This document shows, piece after piece, positions 57,948 through 64,000 of a stretch of 64,000 nucleotides of DNA (position 1 is the first letter of the stretch; each line of letters starts with the position of its first letter). Made by a program: the position numbers and the translations under genes. The notes below the pieces were generated by a model that made no database searches, was not told the DNA's origin, and was given only the letters and a program-made list of their open reading frames with translations. This DNA is from Escallonia rubra (taxonomy: Eukaryota; Streptophyta; Magnoliopsida; Escalloniales; Escalloniaceae), in NCBI GenBank assembly GCA_033065855.1, contig JAVXUO010000834.1, positions 1-64,000 of the forward strand. The letters run 5' to 3'.

Positions 57948-58379
57948 CTAGTCATCACCATAAGCTCGAAATCTGTATCGCTCTTGGTAGAAATCATTGA
58001 AGAACAGATCAGCCTCGAACCATTTTGGGTAACGAACAAGGTCACCAGCCACAAAACGCATGAAACGTTCGCTCCCTTCAGGTACAACCCTCACTTCACC
58101 TTCCTCAATGTAAACCAACTGGTCTACATGCCAGTCCCAGGGCAACTTGCACTTCCCAGTCTTCCACATTGACCATCGTGAAACCTCAAGCTCAGTCAGT
58201 CGCTTTTGTGACACATTCCTTTCTACCCTCACATGGTATAGGTCCTCCAGAGGTTTCTCTATTCGCATTGCCCTTATACCACGGCACCGCCCAAGAGTAC
58301 TATGCGACTTTATATTCTCCCTGCTGCTTTTAGCAGCTGAGAAGCAGCTAAGTGTGGGAGCCATGATCATTCCTGCCAT
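57948..58379 (-). CDS. PTAC18: Plastid cupin-domain protein, PTAC18-like
   Basis: 143 residues in one exon. ATG at 58379 is preferred because the following MAGMIMAPTLSCFSAAKSS reads like a plastid transit peptide; an upstream in-frame ATG at 58457 gives a less plausible start. From about residue 45, VRVERNVSQKRLTELEVSRW, KLPWDWHVDQLVYIEEGEVR and FVAGDLVRYPKWFEADLFFN form the small RmlC-type cupin (DUF861) seen in the Arabidopsis plastid transcriptionally active chromosome protein PTAC18 and relatives. Such proteins co-purify with plastid nucleoid/transcription complexes; their reaction is not known to me. It ends FRAYGDD. A TATA-like stretch (tatattatata on the minus strand, about 58525-58535) lies about 150 bp upstream. 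It stands alone among repeats with no frame damage. The exact PTAC18 orthology is likely but not proven. Confidence 0.85.
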   Translation of the reverse strand: MAGMIMAPTLSCFSAAKSSRENIKSHSTLGRCRGIRAMRIEKPLEDLYHVRVERNVSQKRLTELEVSRWSMWKTGKCKLPWDWHVDQLVYIEEGEVRVVPEGSERFMRFVAGDLVRYPKWFEADLFFNDFYQERYRFRAYGDD

Positions 58380-61300
58380 AGCTATATGCAATTCCCTCTC
58401 CTTTATACAACAGCTCAAATGAACACCTTCACAATTTGAAGGAAGCACAAAACACATATCAGCACTATTTGTGCGAGTAGATGTATTTTCTACCCATAAG
58501 CAAATATATGATCTCTCAGTTGGGTATATAATATAAGCATGCTAAGATAGTGTGAGAAACAAATATGCTACTCTTTTCGAAGTTCAAGATAGTGCTCTTA
58601 AGACTAGCAGAAGTCTCCATTTAAGAGGCAAATCTAAACTACTTGGCTTCTGCTAAGTGAATCTAGAGCCACATCCAATTCCAAATTCCTCTAACTCAAT
58701 CAAACAAATAAGACAATCAGATTTATGAGTGCTTTTTTACATATTACCCGCTCGATGACGGTTCCCAGAATACGCTCCATTGCACCAGGCAGAAACAAAT
58801 CAGAAAATCATCTGGGTAATCCATACCAAGAAAGAGCCTGAATTTGCAATTCCAGCAGGGAAACGCAGATATGCAGACTTTTGGTGAGGAGCAGAACTAC
58901 ATTTGCAAGCTACATGGAAATACTTGTTGCTCAAAAGGACACCCTGTCTACATAAATTGTTTGACTACATTCCACAGAACCATATTGTAGGATATAGGCA
59001 CTTATTGTTGCTGATGATACTGTGCAAGAAGTACTGTAACTAATCCTTTAGATTGTTGATCAGTAATGTCAATGTTGAGTGATCATCTAGTTCTTGGGAC
59101 TAGTAGTCCACGTCAGCCAGATTAATGGCCAGATCTCCTCTCTTTTTCTTTACGGGATTCCCCAACCACCAGTGGCTAGAGATATATTAGTAATATTACA
59201 AAGACAACCTCCCTCTCTACAGCTGCTCTTTTTGCCATTTGGTTGAGGGAACCAGTCTACTTCTTGGTCTTTCTCTCCCTCTTAATGCAAGACCAACCCT
59301 TGGCTTTCATGGTGGATTTTTATTCTGCCAAATCTAAATTTTCACTTTACATCTTGTACAAATCTATGGTTTTCTTCATGGATTTAGCATAGATGTATAT
59401 TTTTCTCACACTATCTCTTAGGCACCCAAGGGTTGACAGTTCTAGTCACAAGATAAGTGGCAGAATATGCCCTTGTCATCCTGAAACATGTGTTACCAAC
59501 AAGAGATGCAAACCTCGCTGCCTTTACCTTTCCATTCGACAAGTATTCCTGCCCGAAAATTTCCCCCTTACCTTTTCATATGACCAGTATTCCTGCTTTA
59601 AAAATCTCAGATTTTTTGCAGGTTGTTCTGGTTATCATTTTTTTATTGAACAATCATTTCCAAAAAGAGAGGTAGATGAGAAGTGGCATGACATGAAATA
59701 TGGCATGACTGGATCCGTTTTTTTTTTTAATTGCTGTTTGCTTAAGCTGAAACAGGTAATTCTTGAAGGCGAAGTTTATGTTTGATCAAGCAGAAAGATA
59801 TGGACTGAAAGGTGTAGATGCAGGTATCAATGTTTAAGAAAAGAGGTTTTGTAACTTGGGAGAAGCTCAAAGGGTGAAAAATAAGTGTTTTGGTGGAACT
59901 AATACTGGCCAAGGGGGGGATAGGATAGCCATTATAGCGCGGTTTGGTAGTCAAGGATTTTGTCCCAATCGCCAGAAAGAGAAGCCATCAAGCAACGCTC
60001 GGCAGGAACAGTTAGAATCTGGCTCAACGTTTTCGAGACATGGACGGTCAGAGATGTCTTGGGGAGATACGTCCCCGTGCTAGATGTGCATCTGTCCCCA
60101 TATTTTTTGTGTTTTGAGAATGTATGATACAACTTTTCATCTTATATTTATAGCGGGGGAAAAACCCTGACTCCTAAAAAAACTCGACCAAAATGCTACA
60201 GAAACAGATTCCATTTCCACTTAGCTCAAATATTTCCCAAAAACTGATGCACATGCACCACTTTCTTTAGCTATTCTTCCCGTCTGGAAATGACAGGAAA
60301 AAAAATTCTTGAGCTACCAGGTGGTTATTAGCTTCACAACTTGTACACTTCAAATAAAAGACGAATCAGTCAATAGATCTGGAAACCCTGAAACTTCTGT
60401 TGAATCGCAAAAAGGGATCTACCTGAGGCATATAAGCACATTTCCTGGTATATGTGAACTTCAAAGAAGAGCCATTACTCCAATTAGAGGAAAACACAAA
60501 TGGGTTATCTTAACTCAGCTCCTGGATCTCTACACACTAATGTAGATTGACGAAATATCAGTTCATATATGTTTAAAGTTCAAGAATGATTGATTCTCCA
60601 GACAAATTTTACCCAGATTGCGGACTGGCAAATGAATTCTAATACCCTAGGCAGAGACTGATGTTTATCATGTCATTGCTTTATCCAAAAGTGTAAAATA
60701 CAGGTGATACTTAAGTTACCTGGTCAAGGCAAAAGTAAACATTAACCGCAAAAATTGCTGGTCACACTAGTTAGTTTTGCACCGTAAACTACGGGTTAGC
60801 GATTCTCAGTTCTGCAACAAAATAAGTTCTTTTTGTTCAAAGAAAGGTGGTTTAACATTTAAAAAATTGCACGTAGTGCATCAAGTTCAGTTTGCGGTTA
60901 TTCATGCAAAAAAATTAAGTTTATGATCTGGTTCCAAGGAGACTCGAAATCAACGATGCTCATAAATACAAAAGTACAACTTGCCATAGTGCCACGGCTC
61001 ATAAGTGATCAAGATCATTGAACTTAGGACTGAATCAGATTATAGAAAGTACCTCACTCGCAATAGGTACACCAGTAGACCTAAATTCAATTAATGAACT
61101 TCTGCACATCTGTATGGCTGATTACACCCTTCTCATCACTGTTATATAGAAACCAACTGTCTCAACCCAAGGGTTCAATTTCTATTACCCTTACAAATTA
61201 ATAATGGAACTCACCTCCAAAAAACGTGTTAAGGTTCCAATATTTGCAGTCGCGCTTCTACGTATAGTCATATAGACCAACAACTTTAGTGCTATATAGT

Positions 61301-61887
61301 AAATGTGCATACTACATTAGGAGATAAGTACGGCATCTTGTCTTGCCGAAAAGCCTAGACCGCATATATCAACTTTAGAGGACCTAAATCAGATGAGGTG
61401 AGGACGTAAGGTGTAGTTAAAAGAAATAATCATAAAACAAAATATCTGCTTAGTACTCATCTATTAGATCGTACGGTATGCAACAGCTTCATTATAAGGA
61501 ACTAATCCTTTAGTTTTGCATGGTATGCAGCAAATTCAAATCAAAGGCTCATCTTTTGGTTGGCATGGTTTTCTAGCCACCCCAAAAAGGAGGAGGTGCA
61601 GTATTCAAATCCCATTTTGGTCATGATCCTTAGGTGAAAGACCGAATTCCGCTCTCTTTCTATTATTCTTCATAACTCCAAAAGTGTTCAACTAAAAACA
61701 AATCTAATGACAGATAGTCTCTATCAGTAGCACCACTTAATGAGGTCTCAATGCTTTCAAACGCACAACATATGACAGCCCCAAACCCTTGGGAGCATTA
61801 CCTCACATCTATGTCTCGCAAGCCTATATATCTCCATCTACCTCAGACCGATTTCTTAGTATCTACACATTTGTTTCAAATTACCAG
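58380..61887. other. Upstream flank of the cupin gene, no gene recognised
   Basis: Open frames are short and lack domains. A non-coding 5' exon of the cupin gene could lie here but I see no evidence. A tRNA-like box B (gtattcaaatccca, about 61601) occurs without box A. Confidence 0.4.
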
Positions 61888-61974
61888 CTAACAACAATCT
61901 AACCGGGAAGAAAAACATACAAGTACAAGTAGCAAATAGAGGCTCAATTGCAAGAAAAGTAGGACGAATACCAA

Positions 61975-62234
61975 AAGCACATACCACGGGAGCTGGATAA
62001 GAGGCGGTGTAGAAGCCGCAGTAGCAGCCGGAGAAGCGGCGGCGTGGGGGTGGAGCGGGGCTGGTGGCGTGGGCCGGCGGTGGAAGGAGCGGCGAGACAA
62101 CGATAACAGAAGAGGCTGCCGGCGGAGGCGAGTGGAGTGGTGTGCGGGCAGTGCACTGTTGTAGGAAGGGGAAGGGACAAGAAGGGGGTTGGTTTGGGAA
62201 GAAGGAAGATAAGGTCTTGAAAAGTAAACACTTT
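61975..62234. other. GC-rich, GGC-repeat stretch
   Basis: A local GC-rich island (gcggcg, gccggcgg) in AT-rich DNA. Both strands have short open frames of low complexity (Pro/Leu- or Gly-rich). It could be a degenerate first exon or promoter island, or captured sequence of the adjacent transposon end. No protein family recognised. Confidence 0.35.
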
Positions 62235-62527
62235 ACCCCCAGATTTATCGGCGGCTAAAATTTGTCGCTAAATAGCATAATCAATCAAACATATTAAAAA
62301 TCTAAAGTACTTTGCTTTAAAAAAATTAAAAATCACAAAAATTATTTAGCTAACGGAATATTTTTAGCCAGAAAAATTTTCCTCACAAAAATAATAAATT
62401 CTGTTGGTAAAAGCATTTTGCGACAAAAAATTGCACTTGTGTAAATTTGTTTTTTTTATCTTTTGCCAACGAAACGATTCCGTCGATAAAAGTGAAATTA
62501 AGTGACAAACTCTATTTCGTTGTAGTG
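62235..62527. mobile_element. CACTA-like right terminus
   Basis: Ends tttcgttgtagtg at 62527, the mirror of CACTACAACGAAA. It is preceded by subterminal motifs around gacaaa, gcgacaaa and ccgtcgataaaag (and cggcggctaaaatttgtcgc at about 62250). No matching left end was found in the window. Confidence 0.45.
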
Positions 62528-62934
62528 ATTTAAGTATCATTTTAAATATCACAAAACTATGGTTATGTACTAAAGTACTTTAAAAAGCATATGTAGCGAA
62601 TAGTCTTGTAAGATATACCCTATTGAAAGAACTCATGAGTATATATTTTGTTAGCCTCGTGAATCACGTCATTACTCTTATTGATGGTATCAAAGCCAAT
62701 ACTTGAAAAATTAGGTTAGGTTGGTTATCCATTCATGTTCTAGGAGGTTGGGACACCAAAATAGATAACTGGCTTGAATCGGATTGATTTTAGTGGGAAT
62801 ATGGGCATCATCTAACAATAGCAAGAGTAAGATTATAAGTTATGTGTTACAAAGATTGAGTGTGAGCCCGAGGGCACCCCACAACAAAAATGAGAGATTT
62901 TGCGAATGCTAGTATAACACTCTATTTGTGAACT

Positions 62935-64000
62935 CACATATTAGTGACAAGATACTGATAGCTCAAGAACTCACTAACAAAATCAAATTGAGTAAGAAAA
63001 GTAAATCTCATCCGGAGCCATCAAAATGAACATGAGAAGGCCTATGAGTCTATGACAGAATTGACTGGTCCTTCCCGGCAGCGGTCCTCAAGAAAATGAA
63101 ATTCTCTGACAATTTCATTCGCCTTATTATGTAGGGTGTTTCAACAACTTCCTTTAAATTCTAATTAATGGATCTCCTTCCAGAAGATTCTACCCGTCTT
63201 GCGGGCTTCGACAGGGAGACCCACTATCACATTATCTCTTCATTCTTTGTTTAGAAGTCCTAACTGCCTCACTCATCAATGCACAAGCGTCAGGACATAT
63301 TCCGGGTTTCAAAGTTGGTAGACAAAGCCCGCCAATCAATCACCTGTTATTTGCTGATGACACACTTATTTTCACCACACTATCTATTTTGTCATGTTCC
63401 ATACTCAAAAGCTAAACTAGAAGCCTACTGCCAAGAGTCTCGGCAAACAGATAATCCTTGCTGAGTCCTCTTTATCAATTAGTCTTAACACTAGCGAGGA
63501 AACTGCTATCTCCCCTGCCAATTGCATAGGACTAAAACTAACGAACCTATTTGGCAAGTATCTTAGGTGCTCTCTAGATATTTTTCACTAGAAGGAAAGA
63601 ATTCCTCTTGGACCTCAATAGCACAATCCAAATGCGATGTGCAGGGTGGTGAGGTGTTCTTCTTAATAAGGTTGGTAGAGCAACCCTTATCTCTTCAGTG
63701 CTCTCAACACTGCTCAACTACCACTCCCAGGTCTGCCTAATTCCCAAATCTACATGTAACACGATTAACTCGTTATTATGCAAGTTGTGGCGGACATGGT
63801 CAGAAGTTAAGAACTCAATGCACTGGATCAGGTGGCATTCCTTATGTGCCCCAAAGTCTCAGGGTGGACTTGGTTTCAAGGACATAAAACTAACTAAGCT
63901 TGCTTTATTAGCTAAAACCAGCTGGAGAATTATGAAAGAACATGATAGTTTGCTAGCAAGGGTTTTGACATGGAAATATTGTAATAGATCTAGTTTTTTA
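62935..64000 (+). pseudogene. LINE reverse transcriptase, degenerate, runs off the window
   Basis: Readable in order: ILIAQELTNKIKLSKKSKS (about 62950-63000), a damaged DLSKAYD-like segment (about 63030), LRQGDPLSHYLFILCLEVL (about 63205-63265), the catalytic FADD (HLLFADDTLIFTT, about 63343-63380), and RT C-terminal sequence GGLGFKDIKLTKLALLAKTS (about 63855-63915). Stops and frameshifts break it. Plus-oriented, and a different family from the LINE at 19396-21320 by motif wording. Confidence 0.88.

Noticed and set aside
61545..61660. Second SINE
   Set aside because: A box-B-like sequence is present but there is no box A, poly-A tail or target duplication.

Overview
This window looks like nuclear DNA of a flowering plant with a transposon-rich genome, probably a eudicot. 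The evidence is intron-containing and intronless plant-type genes (an E-class pentatricopeptide repeat protein, a WAV3-like RING/vWA protein, a PTAC18-like plastid cupin), together with copia, LINE, SINE, hAT-like and CACTA sequences, many still carrying target-site duplications (TSDs). I cannot name the species from the sequence.

Only three host genes look intact, all on the minus strand: a PPR gene (26796-28220), a two-exon RING/vWA gene (51199-54413) and a small cupin gene (57948-58379). Each of the first two has dead relatives here. There are RING/vWA pseudogenes at about 655-2310 and 44688-48705. The second PPR copy is inverted and split into two pieces 17 kb apart (34575-34759 and 16395-17769).

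Layout: 1-3850 holds a dead RING/vWA copy and an anonymous block that recurs at 42965-43660. 3852-13262 is a tandem array of four units of about 2.3 kb. 13283-15821 is CACTA-type DNA ending in a perfect terminus. 15822-18563 is the 5' end of a copia element followed by the dead PPR copy. 18563-22470 holds a copia reverse transcriptase scrap, an antisense LINE and a 630-bp foldback element. 25960-28420 is the intact PPR gene and its flanks, an inverted duplicate of 16395-18563 plus 34575-34759. 28690-34252 holds hAT-like elements, a SINE and a MITE-like element. 34575-41786 is the other half of the split PPR and copia, itself carrying a retroposon in its 3' LTR and a non-autonomous LTR element with an internal 81-bp minisatellite. 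41787-42563 is the opposite CACTA terminus fused to a scrap of the array unit. 42965-54413 holds two RING/vWA copies (one dead, one alive). The remainder is mostly gene-poor apart from the cupin gene, and a LINE runs off the right edge.

The most striking structure is the block 15822-41786. Its two outer edges are the two halves of one copia gag gene, each bounded by a CACTA end and the same CAT duplication. The PPR gene that this copia element hit (AAAAC duplication) is split in the same way. The sequence therefore reads as a circular permutation of PPR-5'/copia/CACTA/copia/PPR-3'. A tandem duplication, a reversed-ends CACTA transposition, integration of a circle, or an assembly misjoin could each explain it.
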